NCBI GenBank assembly: GCA_965644295.1
Contig: CBFFRP010000209.1
Span: forward strand, 1 to 64,000
DNA length: 64,000 bases
Origin: Paraphysomonas bandaiensis
Taxonomy: Eukaryota > Chrysophyceae
Direction: 5' to 3'
Positions 23,159-35,713 of this stretch are shown here, piece by piece (position 1 is the stretch's first letter; every line of letters starts with the position of its first letter). The notes beneath the pieces were generated by a model that ran no database searches, was not told the origin of the DNA, and saw only the letters and a list, made by a program, of their open reading frames with translations. The position numbers and the translations under genes were made by a program.

Positions 23159-24781
23159 CTAATCATCTTGCTCAAGCCTGAGGTACTGTCCCTTGTATGT
23201 TAAGACAGGCAATACACCAGCTGTCATTGTCGCAATAACCCATATGCCATAGGGAAACAATGGCGCTGGTCCAAAAGAATCTATTGTCAGGAGCACCTGA
23301 CCGATGAATGTCATAGCGATAGCGAGAGTGTTGGCACATATGTACAGCAACCCAAGCGCAATGTCTTCAGAGAGCGGATAAATACATTCCACCGAATTGA
23401 CTATGGTTGACGGAATCACTGGTAATAGAGTAAACCCAAGGATGGCGGAGCTCGAGAGAAGTAGGGCATAGTTATGTGCGCGGCAGTTGGAGGCGAAGAA
23501 AATCCATGCCAATAGTGCAATACCATAAGAACTGAAGAATTTATAGTATTAATAGCAGAAGGAGAAGTGCATCAAACACATATATGCATCACGGTGAGGT
23601 GGGTAAACACTTTACCACAGACATACCTCTTGAGCACCGTGCGATAGGCTTTGGATGAATCCAGCACAAATCCAGTGAGAAATGCACCAACAAAACCTCC
23701 CATGATAAGTACCGCTCCAAGACTTCCTGACTGTCCATTGGAGTAATCACCAGGAAGCTGGTTTAGCAGTGCCGCAAGGGCGTTTAGATTTCCTGGTATT
23801 ATTCAGTTAATATTTGGCGAAAGTGGCAGTATTACATTTCAATCAAATTTTTACCTAACGCTATTGTAAACCCGAAAAGTAGCTTGAGGTACTCGGAATT
23901 AGACAGTAGAGCTTTGACCTCGTCCATGACACTGGTGTACTGAGAGTTCTTCTTGTTCGAGTCCATTTGAAGAGTAGAATTGCTGGGAGGAGTTATGGGA
24001 GAACTCTGGAAGAACACTAGCGTCAGCAACAATGAGATCACCGCAACTCCAAGCTGAACAAGGAGCAGCATGGAGACGCCCTTTACATCATTCCCCTCCC
24101 CTGAAACAAACATAGCAGGCAAGAGAGAGCCAATAGCAGATCCCAGCGGGTTGGCGAGACTGCACAGTGTGGTCGCCACATCACGCTCTTGCACTGCGAA
24201 CCAGGACGCAGCAATCTTAGCAGGCATATTAAGATAAAAGGGTTGGGCAGCAGCCACTATTATTGTGCCGAGGAGAACAAATACATACGAGAGGATCGGC
24301 GAAAAATCATCACTATCTCGTCCAAAGGCTCCAACCCACCGAACGGCACACCCAACGCTCGTTAAGGCCCCACCCAATATCATTGTCGTCTTTAGATTGG
24401 TCACCTTCATTGTCTTTGTAGACAACGCCGTACCCGGAATATACATAATCTGGAATGAAACAGCAAGCAGGTTAACAGCAGTGGCACCAATGCCACCCCA
24501 ATAGTCCGATGCCTTGTCTGATATTGGACTATACATACACAGTTACAGTTATTAGTCCTAATTTATATACATACATGCAGCTAATAGTTATGATAGGTAC
24601 ACATACATATACATATCGTTGTAGTCATATACACACATACAGTTACACATACATACCTCCAAGATAGTAACACTAGAGCATTAGCCACACCAGATAATAT
24701 GAAGATAGTCAGTACGGCCCATCGTACAGTGTATACTTTAAACACCCCACTGTCACTAAGAAGAGGACCGTCATCCATCAT
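23159..24781 (-). CDS. Major facilitator transporter, SLC49 family
   Basis: Four exons (24,781-24,657; 24,528-23,855; 23,792-23,627; 23,531-23,159) join in phase. Exon 1 has an acidic dileucine-like N-terminus and the first helix, VYTVRWAVLTIFILSGVANA, the RW(V/A)VL...SNA type opening of SLC49 transporters. Exon 2 contains the AAQPFYLNMPAKIAASWF motif and ANPLGSAIGSLLPAMFV, diagnostic of the family. Exons 3 and 4 supply the remaining helices (LIMGGFVGAFLTGFVLDSS, LLYICANTLAIAMTF). Twelve helices are expected. Animal members move haem, choline or related substrates across plasma or lysosomal membranes; the substrate here is not inferable. The upstream intron is longer (128 bp) and made of decayed TATG repeats. 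Confidence 0.9.
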
Positions 24782-25406
24782 GATATTAAATTTATAGGTA
24801 AGGAAACGTCGTGGTTTTCGACGTTAGATTATATGAGATATGATATAGTGTGGATGGAGTTTGATGACTGGATAGTATGTATATATACATATATGTACAT
24901 ACAGAGAGAGGGTATGGTATGTATGGGCTGTATAGCAGTGTACTATACAGGAGATATGTACAGTAGGTGTATGGATACTAACTATGCTCTGCTGTACATA
25001 TGTGTACGTATGTATATGGTATACTGTATATGATATATGAGGTACTGCCTGTAGACACCTACAATGCCTCTACTGCTGTGTACACTCCTAGATACTATAT
25101 GTCTGTATTTCATGTATATCACTGTATATCTACAATCTACAAGACTACAGTCCTCATATGGACGTATTTCAACTGTATTATTTTCTAGTTAAAATTTGGG
25201 CTGGTGAGGTCGGTCCCACATAACTAGACTGCAAGCTAAGTTGCATGAGACCACACGATAGTTTAGTGTCGTAGTGCTAATATTTAATTATAGTAGAGCC
25301 AAGAATCTTGTGTAAATATTGGCAACAACGTTACGTGAGATCCAAGTTTTTGGATTAGAAATTTTATAGTGTTCAATATCTGTATCTGAAGCATTCATAC
25401 ATTCAT
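24782..25406. other. Divergent intergenic region rich in TATAC/GTAC motifs
   Basis: Between the SLC49 start (minus) and the small type I membrane protein (plus). About 24,870-25,130 is dense in TATGTA, GTATAC and TGTACA motifs, probably decayed TATG repeats. No exon supported. Confidence 0.4.
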
Positions 25407-25825
25407 ATGGTATCATTGGACAAAACTGGGATATATCTTTTGTGTCTGTGTTTCTTGAAGAGTGCAACATCATCTCCAACGGTTGAATCTGCAATTAATA
25501 TATATATATTTCTAATTTTTATTTGCAGCCTGCGCCGACCATACTAGAAACGATACCCTGTCTCAACTGTTATACATTAGACCCCACGAGTGCCCCAACG
25601 TATATGACATACGGTGCTTTAGGTGTATCGATTAATAGTGAGGCATTGCGTGTGCTTTCGGTCTTATTGATTTTGGTTGTAGCTGCAGTATTAGTTACGT
25701 ATATTGGCTATGTTAGATCATCGTACAACAAATACGGTGAGGTGCAGGTCAAACGTAGAAACATTGCGGATTCTTCTACGCATTCTCAGATGGATTTAAT
25801 TGAAAAGGATGACGGGAAACCTTAG
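25407..25825 (+). CDS. Short type I membrane protein, unknown
   Basis: Two exons: 25,407-25,481 (25 codons) and 25,529-25,825, joined in phase over a 47-bp intron, giving 123 residues. Exon 1 encodes a signal peptide (MVSLDKTGIYLLCLCFLKSA). The mature part has a ~45-residue lumenal or extracellular domain with two Cys (PCLNCY), one transmembrane helix (VLSVLLILVVAAVLVTYIGY) and a ~37-residue charged cytosolic tail. No family recognised. The model rests on the splice sites, the in-phase join and the coherent topology. Confidence 0.65.
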
Positions 25826-27616
25826 TTTATTTACCCGCATGCAATGTCAATAGTGAAACACATGCCTTGCCGATATAGTGGCATAATGGTAGCTCCATAC
25901 CGTATTTTGCGTACTTCACATATATGATTAGTATTGGTGGAATGCTATTGGAATTATATATGAAATAATAAAATATGATCTATTTATTTCTCAGAAGTTA
26001 CTGATTTTAATGTTGTTATCAATTATACATGCTGCCCAGTCTTTCATTGCATTTGTATTTTGTATTGGAAAGAAATGACAGCGAAAAGCTCTCGCGGAGT
26101 AACGACGATAAAATTCTCTAGTCAGGTAGATTGGGAGAGATATGGTGATACTTTGACTGCTAGGACATTCAATATTGACATTAATACAGGTAGTTGTATC
26201 TAGATTTCAGGCACTCACAAGATATCTAAACGAAAATATAGGTAAAATCTTCAGCATGGGCATCCGGGACAGGGACCACCTGAAGGGTAACCGGGGTATT
26301 GGGCTGCCTGCTGAAGTCAAGCATCTGGGATGTTCAACTTAAGGACTCAAAAACCTGAAGTCAGCAGATGTCAGGTATATCAATATTCCGCTTGCTCACG
26401 GCGTATGCATTGAGTAATGAGTGATAGAGCAGAGGTGGTTGCACCTTGGTGCTTGCGGCGATAATAGTGTTTGTACGGGTGACAGGTAGACATCTATCTA
26501 GCTTGACTAGTTTTTATGTAGCTGAGCAGATAAGCTGGTGCTGATTATTAACGATTATTGCTAATAATAAGGCTTTCAATAATATACGTACCATAGAATA
26601 CAGTATAACTAATGACCGCATCCTTCCATACATGACATGAAATAGGAATAGTTGGAGAGCATAAAGTCATCATGCTATTTTTAGTGCATTGCGTTACTTT
26701 TTTTCGTTCCTTGCAGTTGTGTCGTTTATAATTCCAAAGGCACTTGTGCCCCCCCTGCCATGAGATTTAGATTTTGAGATTAAATATCATAAATCTGCAT
26801 GGCAACAGTTGTATCAATGCTTCTCTACAACGATCACATAGAAGTTGGTCACGGTGGGGACGAATTCATCCATGTTGCAGGGAAGGTGACGATCACCTAA
26901 ATGTTACTATTAAGATAAATCATGAACACAATGTTAACAGACTGCCAATAGTCTTCTGACACTTCTGCTTTACGTATTACTAATATAGATTATGATGTGC
27001 GCATATGTGCATATCCCACACAGTATGTACCACAAAGTAGGCCCCAATCCAACCTGTATGGTTTTGAGGACGACATTTATACGTCGACACAAGAGGACGA
27101 GGTTACAAGATTATCTCAAATCTACAATAACAATAATCCATGCAACTATGCTATGTAGCTATATATATATCATCAAGATGCATAGCTATGTACTTACAGG
27201 CAGTATATATATAAGATCCACAAGCAAAAAGATTGTATCCAAACATAAAAACTGAATATCCTATTGTACCTTTTCAAGATACTCCTCATCTGTCCTGTAG
27301 TCTGACGCTTGGCATTGTTCTACAACTGTAGTCAATATTCTTATAATCTTTCTGGATTATATCCACCAAAATTTCTTATTAGATTTTACATATGAAACTC
27401 TATGTAGAATATACATATACATACTGTACGTACAGGCTGTACGTACATACTGTACATCTCCTTCTGCATCTATCTATATATAAGCCGCGTATATATTTAA
27501 GGTAGTGTTTCCATACCAGTCACTTGGCAAGTGCTGAGGTCTAATTAGAAACTCCAAGCCTATAGTTCATACACAGACCTTTAGGGTACGTGTTTGCTTG
27601 TCGTTTCTTGTTCAAA
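25826..27616. other. Intergenic, contains a dispersed repeat copy
   Basis: Apart from the repeat at about 26,240-26,580 I see no gene. 27,410-27,470 carries a nested palindrome-like stretch (ctgtacgtacag repeated). Short ORFs here have no family similarity. Confidence 0.4.
26240..26580 (+). repeat. Dispersed repeat, copy A (related to 43,870-44,185)
   Basis: Contains 'gggacagggaccacctgaag' and 'ggtattgggctgcctgctga', both found again at about 43,895-43,945, and both copies end in a shared 'tattgctaataataag' followed by tttcaat. Overall roughly 80% similar by eye with indels. Probably LTR or other non-coding parts of a transposable element. Confidence 0.75.
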
Positions 27617-30407
27617 ATGGAGTCTTTTACTCTTGATATTCAAGAAATAAGAAGACCAGAGTCGACCTTTCGGTATGTATGACTATCTCCTTAATATGAC
27701 TGTATTCCTTATAAGTATTGTATAGAATACAAGTGTACTGGTGGAGCTCTATACGTGATATTAAAGTAATGATACATTCATTAACACATGAGCCTCCATC
27801 TCGTCAACATCTTTATCATTCAACTAATCCATCAGAGCTTAGTAATTCTCTTACTTTACATGATCTTGGGATTGAAAAATCGGGTCGAATGCTTCGTATT
27901 GCGATTGACTACCGTAATCAAGGTGATTTCACAATTACTCCTACTAAAGATGTCTTGTTGGACAATGCATCACTGGAGATGATAAATGCTGTGAGGCTGG
28001 GCTTCCAGCGCAATAAGGCACCACGAGCTACTGATGTCTTCGAGAGCTCGGGTGGGGTATATTTCTTGCGAAACACCTTTGGATCGTATGTGGCTGTGTT
28101 TAAACCCCACGACGAGGAGCAAGGCATGCCAAACAATCCCAAGGACCGAGTGGGTACAGGAGAAACAGGTTTGCGAGAATATTTCCTGCCCGGACAGGGG
28201 TGTCTGAGAGAACTGGCGGCGTATATTATGGACTACAATCACTTTAGTGGGGTTCCTGCGACCACTCTGGTTCACTGCGAGCATCCAACGTTTCACTATC
28301 CGCGGCACCACAATGTCGGGGAAAAGACTCTTCAGGGTGAATCATTCCCGAAGCTTGGAAGTTTGCAAGCATTCGTACGGGGGGCAGAACTGTTTGAAGA
28401 TCTCGGGCCGAGTCTGTTGAGGTAAGCTTGTTTTGGTTATAATTCCGTGGATTTCTTATGCTGTTGTGCAGCGATTTTCAAGTTCAGAAGATCGCTCTAT
28501 TGGATATTCGTCTTATTAACTGCGATCGTAATGCTGCAAATATTTTGGTACAGCTCAAACATTCGCATAACGATACGGAGTCACCTGACCACCTTAGTCA
28601 ATTTAGCCACGATTCTGGCGAAGAGTTGGTGGTGTGCGGAAGCCCAGGCAGCCGTGGGGAGATGGATATGAACATTGACATGAGTGTTGGGGCGTTGTAC
28701 GACTTGGTTCCTATTGACCACGGATATTGCATGCCATCGCGACTGAAAGTTTACGAATGGGATTGGACATGGTTCAATTACGCCCACGTACAGCGACCAG
28801 TTCACCCTGATATTGTTGCCTATATGAAGTCTATTGATATAGAGTCGCTTTTGAAGAAGTTGACTTGTCAAGTGGCTCTATCCGACGATAGCATTTTCTT
28901 ATTACGACTTTCCCACTTTTTATTACTGAACGGTATTAAGGCTGGGCTTACTCTCAGGGACATTGCCGATATTGTCGTACGGTCAGGGGATAATGAAGAT
29001 GCACCTTCTCGTCTGGAGATGGCAATAGACGAGGCGGAGGAAAACGCTTTTCGATCGATCGAACTCAAGTCCACTCGTCCCCGGTCGTTTTCCCTCAGCC
29101 ACAGCCCCATGCACGATGTAAACGACGGCGTCAAAAACCGGGACTGCAGTGTATGTAGGGAATGCTCTGATTCTGTGGTTGGAATGTCTAGCTCAACTCT
29201 TTCTCCTGGAGCAGAACCTGTTCCAACGCCAGCCGAAAAGGAAGATGAGGTCATGTGTTCACATGCCTTAAACCATTCTCCTATGCGCCCTGTTCTTCCG
29301 TCATCCACTTCATGGAACAATTTGTTTAAGGCAGCACCTTCTGTTGCACCGGCCTTTCCTCTGGAGCCTATTAAAGAAGCCAGAAGAGAGCGTGGGTTAA
29401 GCTCTCTGTCCAGTCTCAGTGATGGTTTGGACCCTCCGGAGTGGACCTCTTCTGCACAAGTGAATGGACTGCAGGAAGACACTAAGATGGGAAATAATGG
29501 TACTGGACACTCATTGCTTGATGTACAAGATGATTTCCCAGATGGGGTGCTCGAAGCCAAGGGTTACCATTCAAGTTACAATGCGAACAAGCATGTTGAT
29601 AGTCCACCATCTCTGAATAACAAAACCGATTGTAACCGACATTCCCCTCGATGTACTGGAGATACCCAGGATATACAAGATGCGCATGAACCTTTAGTGC
29701 AGTCAATGTATGGAGCCAAGGTGGATATGGGAGGGCTGCCTCTACGAGCTTTGCGTAGTATTGACAATACAGTGTTCACAAGCTCTGTCTCACGACCTGC
29801 TCGCATCACTAATAAAAATCAACAAAAAGTTCTAGACAGCACTGCCGATCTCGCAGTTGCGGAAGAAGTATCAAACGGCCTCTCATTGTGTACTGAGGCG
29901 ATTGCTATTAAAGGGTTACCGCGAGATCGTCATATGCCCGGTGGAGAGCGTTCTCCGGATTCGCCCGTGTTCTTTCCAAGGGATGGTCCACCTACAAGAA
30001 TTTCCACTTCGACATTCTCTCGCCCCCCTGTGTCCACCAATGGGGGACACAGCGATGACAATGACTATTCCTTCTATGCCTTTGAGAGCAGAGATAACTC
30101 GGATGATGACTATGGTGCACACGAGAGTAACTGTGGGCCTTCTCCGTCTGATTCGTTGATGGACTCCCTTTTTGATGTACCTATACCAGAGGCCGTCCCG
30201 TTAGCCCGTGTTGTGTCTTTCTCGGGTTTTGAGTCTCGTCCTGTGTATAGTAATTCATCCATGCGAAATATGGGAAACCTTCGACTCGAGAGACGCCGCG
30301 TGATTGCGGAGTCACAAGAATTCAAGCAACTCCGATTGGACTTTGCCGAGAGACACGTAATGTCCATAGTCAATAGAGTTGCACTGGCGAAAAAGACCAA
30401 TGTATAA
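27617..30407 (+). CDS. Ubiquitin-like domain / phosphatidylinositol 3- and 4-kinase-like protein
   Basis: Three exons (27,617-27,672; 27,726-28,421; 28,472-30,407), 895 residues. Residues ~1-90 form a ubiquitin-like domain (SIRDIKVMIHSL, LTLHDLGIEKSGRMLRI). The kinase follows: GGVYFLRNTFGSYVAVFKP (ATP-binding Lys), an LREYFLPGQGCLRELAAY block, LLDIRLINCDRNAANILVQL (catalytic loop with DRNAAN where the family usually has DRHAGN), and VPIDHGYCMPSRLKVYEWDW (metal-binding DHG). This is the architecture of plant-type Ubl kinases (PI4K gamma), several of which phosphorylate proteins rather than lipids. The last ~500 residues are Ser/Pro-rich and apparently disordered, ending in a short basic helix, much longer than in plant members. 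Whether it is a lipid or protein kinase is not decidable here. Confidence 0.9.
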
Positions 30408-32504
30408 AAACACTCAACTGCTTTTATCAATATCGCATTGGGATTGTATTATAACCTTCTTTATTGTTCATATTTTTCAAATTTCAAAAAAAAATGGCAA
30501 TTAGTACTTGCCTGTATTGAAGTATGTGTATAGCATTCAATATGCGAATAATGTATTGCGGATACGTTTATAGTGGTGTTAGCAGATTGGAAATTCAATC
30601 GGCGGTTTTCATTTTCTGCAGTGAGCATATGTTGATATTATGTCCAGCACATAAGATTTTCTGTTTCTGGTAGCTGGAGAAGTTTCACTTATCAGTTTAA
30701 TATTTAAACATGTTTATTGTTTTCACTCTGGTGTTGTTAATTCCTCTGTCCTCAGACAATTAATGTTGGGATAGAAGAAACAAAACATGTGTCGCCCCTT
30801 GGAATGGCTACCGCAATCCCGATCAATATGAATAAATGCACATCTACAACTACTTACTTGTTTAAGGCAACTTCCCAAGTCTAGAAATTGTATCTTCTTA
30901 TCAATAATTATTAATATGTAATTTTCCCTGACCGAAGGAGTGACAGTTATTCTTTAAGTACTGATATATCTGTAAAAATCAGCTATCCGGTTATTGTATG
31001 CTATATGAGCTCTCTAATGTATATACTTAAGTTTGTCATACTATCTGTGCAACAGAGGTTGAATATTATTATTATTACAATATTTCACATTAAGCTATAT
31101 GATATATTATTACTTATGGCTATGAAAAACCATGCTTATTGCTTATCATTGATATTTATATATCCATTCAAAAGATAAAGAAAGACATGATTGCCAACAT
31201 AATGAAGATAATGATTGATGATGTATATATATTATATATTCATGCTTAAGGCTGGAGGCGAATGATAGTGTACAGTGTACAAGATTTGGAGTCTATAAGA
31301 AAGACCACCTTAAGAATCATCATGCTAGGAAGACTTGATCCTTCAATTGTCAATGCTAGTGAAGAACAAATAAGAGATATTGGCATTGCTTTCGGTCTAG
31401 ATGAAGCAGACTTAGAGATCCTAGTGTCTCATATCAGTCTAATTATAGTTGTCGACTATAAATATTTCATTATCAATTGCTGTCTACAAAAAGAGTTATT
31501 ATTCTTTAATTGTCGTTAATGTAAACTACCTGTAATTTTAGTACTTAGTCTAATCAACATACTGAATTCAAGATACAATGATTTTAGAACAAAATACACT
31601 GTATTTCTGGATATGAAACCCATATTTCTCCAGAAAATTTCTTCAGTCTTACTTATCTTAAAATTTGGTGAACATCGATATACTGTTTTGAAGTCAGTAT
31701 ATCAGTAGCAAGCTCATATTGCTTAACATTGTCATGAACTGCAGTGTTAGCGTCATTTATCTCATGTGATATGCAGTTATGCAGTGGGTCTCTTAGGAGT
31801 ATGTAGATACATACTATGAGTGAGAAGAGAGTGAAGTTAACTTATCTGCTCATCGATTCGTTGGTGATTAGCCGCTAATTGGATGACTCCACACTTCACA
31901 CTTCACTGTGCTAGTCAAATTACCGGATTAGATGCAAAATATTGAGTGTTGTTCATTTAATAGACGCAAAGTATGATTGTACAGTGATGATGATGATGTT
32001 CATAAGAAACATAAGCATCCCGATGTAATGTCCATCTCAATGAATGATCAGAATAGATAACATTATCAGAAACAAGATGATGATATCGAGCAATTAGTCC
32101 GAGATGGTTTAAACTTTAAAACTTAGCCTGGTTATGCTCGGAGAGGATACACACATTCGTATCAATCCACGGACAATTCGAAGGAAGTTACTTTATTTTC
32201 CATGTTTTTTGGTTTGTACTTCATCAAAAAAAGATGTGTTTTTGTATGTTGGCTGCTCAAAATGGGTGTTTTGTCCGACCGCAGTGTAATACGATCGTAG
32301 TTTTTTATGACAGAGTTTATAGATATAAAAATCGATACTTTCTTAGTTTTTCAGTATTTTTTAGTGTGTGTATGTTGTGGTTGTTGGATCTACTCATATA
32401 AGTATACTATGACAGAAATATGTATACATGAAGAGGTTGATCATTACCTCCAAATAGACGTCATCTTCCAGTACTAGTGACCCCTCTCCATTGAACTGTG
32501 AGTT
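30408..32504. other. Long gene-poor interval
   Basis: About 2.1 kb of AT-rich sequence. Apart from the weak ORF at 31,262-31,519 I see no exon. ATGATG-rich tracts occur around 31,990-32,090. Confidence 0.4.
31262..31519 (+). CDS. Weak ORF, possibly an exon of an unknown gene
   Basis: An 85-codon frame. The first ~55 residues (for example QIRDIGIAFGLDEADLEIL) look like a real helical protein segment. The last ~30 are low-quality hydrophobic sequence that may be intron read-through. A few bases could be spliced from an acceptor-like AG near 31,283. COMMD-like N-terminal helices came to mind, but no COMM domain follows. Treat as unproven. Confidence 0.25.
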   Translation: MIVYSVQDLESIRKTTLRIIMLGRLDPSIVNASEEQIRDIGIAFGLDEADLEILVSHISLIIVVDYKYFIINCCLQKELLFFNCR

Positions 32505-34262
32505 ATGGCATTTTCTGTTGCTAACAGTCTTCATTTTTTAAGTCGTGAAGCGACTATACATACAGAGGTCGAACACACGTTACTTGATATGATATCAGCT
32601 GTAGAGGTAATATACATATATATATAAGGAATCTATATATCTGATAGTCATTTCATGGGGATAGCAATGGAATGTGGAGGAGGAAAGGATGAAACATCAA
32701 GTGGAGAGTGATAAGGTGATGGATGTTGTCTGATGTGTGTGTATGGGATGTAACTGCATGTATATTACAGTTGAGAAAGATATCTTCAGAACTTAGAAAA
32801 CAGATAGATAATTTGAGTAAAGAAAAAGAGGATGCTGTGACTGTTAACAGTCGTATTCGCCAGCAAGCTGCTGAGGCACGGGACTGCTTTGTGGCAGATA
32901 TAGCGCAGGTGTTGAGTGAGAGCAGGAACACAATGAATTTGCGCAATAAGATTAAAGAACTGCAACGTAAAGTGCAAGTCGTCGAAACTCAAGACGCGGA
33001 ACTAAAAGAGCTGCGTAAGAAAATAAAAGACTTAGAGAAGGTGGGGAGCTCCGGAAAGGGTACTGGTGTTGTAGCAGTAACACCTGCGCCTAGAAAACGT
33101 GTAAGGAAGTTTCTTATCCACCTGGACGACCCTCTTCTTCTAGCTGTGTTTTCGTTTCTAGAGACAAAAGATGTGATATGGGCTGCGCAGGTAGAGCTAC
33201 TGGTAGTACTACTCACTTTGCTGATCGCTAAGTACACAGACTTGTCGGTATGTATTCAAAAGGGTGGACACTCTGTTTGGGATCGAGTCTCAGATCGTCC
33301 GCCCGGAGTGGGGTCAGGAGCCGATATATCCCACCGTACCCAGCACTGCTCAAGCTCCCACTTCGTCTGGACCCCAATCTGCCGGGGGAAGTGTTGGACT
33401 CACCAAGACCATGGCGGAAGCTCTTTCTGCCAAACTTAGCGGTGGGTGAACGATAAGTTGTTGATAATTTTAATCACTGTTTGACAGCTCCTGAACTGAA
33501 GACAATTATTGCAATGAGTGAACAACAGCGCAAGAGTAATGCACATATCGAGCAACTGACAGCAGAGAATGAAGACCTCAAAGCGCGTCTAGACAGCACA
33601 GAGAGTGTGCGTGATTTCCTCATTGGCAAACTTAAAGACGCTGAGCTAGCTATAAAGACAGCTATGTCTGAGAAAGCTGTACTAAAGAAGCAGTCAGCAA
33701 CCGACCACGAGGTAATTTCTATGCTTTTTTGCTACAATGCTTATATTTAATAGTGCTTTGCAGGTAATTTTTTTCCTGGACAACCATACTCAGGAGCTGG
33801 AGAGTAGTCGAGATCAATTGAAGAGAAAGTGCGAACAACTGGAGGCTTCGTTGGACCTAGTGCAGAACTCAAACTCCCATAAGGTTCGTAGTCTTTCTGT
33901 CCATATATTATAAATATGATGACGTGATTGATAACAGGAACGGCAGTTGACGATGGAAGTAAGGGAACTGACTGACAAATGTGAAATGAATGATGCCAAT
34001 TATAAATCCCAGAAGGTATGTTTAGTATTTAACGGATTTGTCAAGAAATGATAGTGATTTTTTGTAGAAAATACTTGTGAAGGAGGTAAAAACTCTTAGA
34101 ACCCAGCTAGAAGCACTTAAGGACGAGAGGGATATGTATCAGAAACAATTACAGGTGATGCGTGATGCTTTGAGTGGGAATTTTCCCACGTCAACTACAG
34201 AACATCGTAGCTCGAGCTCCAATAGTGAAGCTAGATTAAAAAGTAGTTCTAAGCGCTTTTGA
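32505..34262 (+). CDS. Coiled-coil protein with an internal F-box
   Basis: Seven exons. Exon 1 (32,505-32,606, 34 codons) starts MAFSVANSLHFL; exon 2 is 32,771-33,190; exon 3 33,240-33,441; exon 4 begins 33,488; three short exons follow to a TGA at 34,262. All checked joins are in phase. Residues ~35-125 are a long coiled coil (ISSELRKQIDNLSKEKEDA). Next comes an F-box: LDDPLLLAVFSFLETKDVIW, then AAQTCRYVFKRVDTLFGI. A Ser/Pro-rich linker leads to a second coiled coil (~170 residues; LTAENEDLKARLDS, VKTLRTQLEALKDERDMYQK). The tail is Ser-rich. F-boxes bind Skp1 in SCF ubiquitin ligases, and an F-box between two coiled coils suggests a dimeric or scaffolded adaptor; the substrate is unknown. 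Confidence 0.8.
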
Positions 34263-34809
34263 TGTCTCGAAGAACTTGTTTTCTGTTTTATAGACTTAGG
34301 AACTTAGGATTATATTATAATAATATAGTCCGTTTGTTGTCACGTCATGCTTGCGAGTTGCCGAATATCAGGGCTGTGCAACAATTAATTTATGCAGGTG
34401 ATGATTGTAAATTTCAGTTTTGAAAATTTATTAACAGTTACGCCTCGAATCTTCGATAGCATGCATATATTGTCTGTAAGCCCAGGTTTTAACGTCAAAT
34501 ACTTTTTGTATTAGTTATGAAATCTTTCCGTATAAGTGTATCTAGCTAAAAAGTACTGTAAAGCCATCAAAGTTCTGATTTCATTCCAATGCAGTGCACA
34601 AAAATAATGTTATTAATAAGGAAGACCAAATCCATTCTTTACTAAGAATATTTGGCGAGATACCACACAGGACTCCATACCCAATAAATCGATATACAAA
34701 GTTAGCTAGCGATCAAATCATGTCTCATATCACAATACACACTGATGTGGACATGGAAGTTACATACTTCCGCCGACTAACTTTCTTGGCAACCATATTC
34801 GGAAGCATA
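34263..34809. other. Intergenic between convergent genes
   Basis: A 74-codon plus-strand frame at 34,594-34,818 is open but featureless. Nothing else seen. Confidence 0.4.
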
Positions 34810-35235
34810 CTACCGTAAACATCCAGAGAGTGAGGATGGCTTCACTACAAATTCTTGGTCAACATCCCATGAACTCTGTGATAAAATAGAGTTCTGATTA
34901 CGAATTTTGTAATCTAATAGCATATCTTTTTTCTTTAATAATGCACTTTTACGGTTTGGAAACGTTCCAATAAGGACACCATTTTTTATACCTGTTTGAC
35001 TCTTTCCAACGCCATACTTATCACTGAGTAGACTACAGTCACGTATACATATCTACATATTTCATATATACCTTATTAATATTAAATCATGAGGACGTGA
35101 AGTGCTTTCTTTGGATTTTTGTACCACTCCAATCTTTTTAGATGGCGAAAGACCAGGTGGATACTCCTCATTAAAAGTAAATGAGCGATCAAAGAGATAT
35201 CCCTTTGGTGGTTTAGGTTCCGGGGATGATGACAT
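34810..35235 (-). CDS. Small conserved-looking two-exon gene, unknown
   Basis: Exon 1 runs 35,235-35,072 and exon 2 begins after a ~48-bp intron (donor gtatatatg, acceptor tactcag) and ends at TAG 34,812-34,810, about 125 residues. The start reads MSSSPEPKPPKGYLFDRSFT; exon 2 has DKYGVGKSQTGIKNGVLIG and LDYKIRNQNSILSQSSWDV. It is basic and soluble with no membrane segment. The short motif-rich style with a conserved Tyr-Gly-Val-Gly and terminal Trp recalls small ciliary microtubule-associated proteins, but this is only an impression and I assign no function. It is divergent from the LSM10-like gene. Confidence 0.6.
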
Positions 35236-35713
35236 TAGAGGGTTATCTGATCATAATAAGTAATACATGTGTGGTTATATAATGTGAGATATCCATACAG
35301 TCCAGAGTTACATGTTGGCTTGGTTGTCATACGATGGCAGTGTATGTATGGCATACTGCTGTACAAGTCGTTATATATACTGGATACTGGTGTACAGAGG
35401 GGAGTACAGCCGTATGTATTCCACGGACATACACTCCATATCGTAGTACAGCTGTACGTCGTAGTTTGCACACAGCAGTCAGTACTGTTCATACAAAGTA
35501 GTTCAGGGGTGGTAAAACTGGGTTATTGGAGAAAAAATAACAAAATAATCCCTTTTCAATACATTTTCTGACATAAAACCATACATTTCCATAAATCAAG
35601 TAAAATTTCGGAATATTTCAGAATATTTAGGAATATTTAGGAATAGAAATCACTGTTCAAATCATTGCCACCATTAAAGCAAATGCACTGAGAACATTGT
35701 TACTATAGAACCA
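35236..35713. other. Divergent promoter region
   Basis: Between the small unknown gene and the LSM10-like gene. 35,270-35,480 is rich in GTAC/TATAC motifs; 35,560-35,650 has a short direct repeat of 'aatatttaggaatatttagg'. No exon seen. Confidence 0.4.

Noticed and set aside
31262-31519. COMMD-family gene
   Set aside because: Only a short helical segment is present. No COMM domain or convincing exon follows, so it is listed as a weak ORF only.
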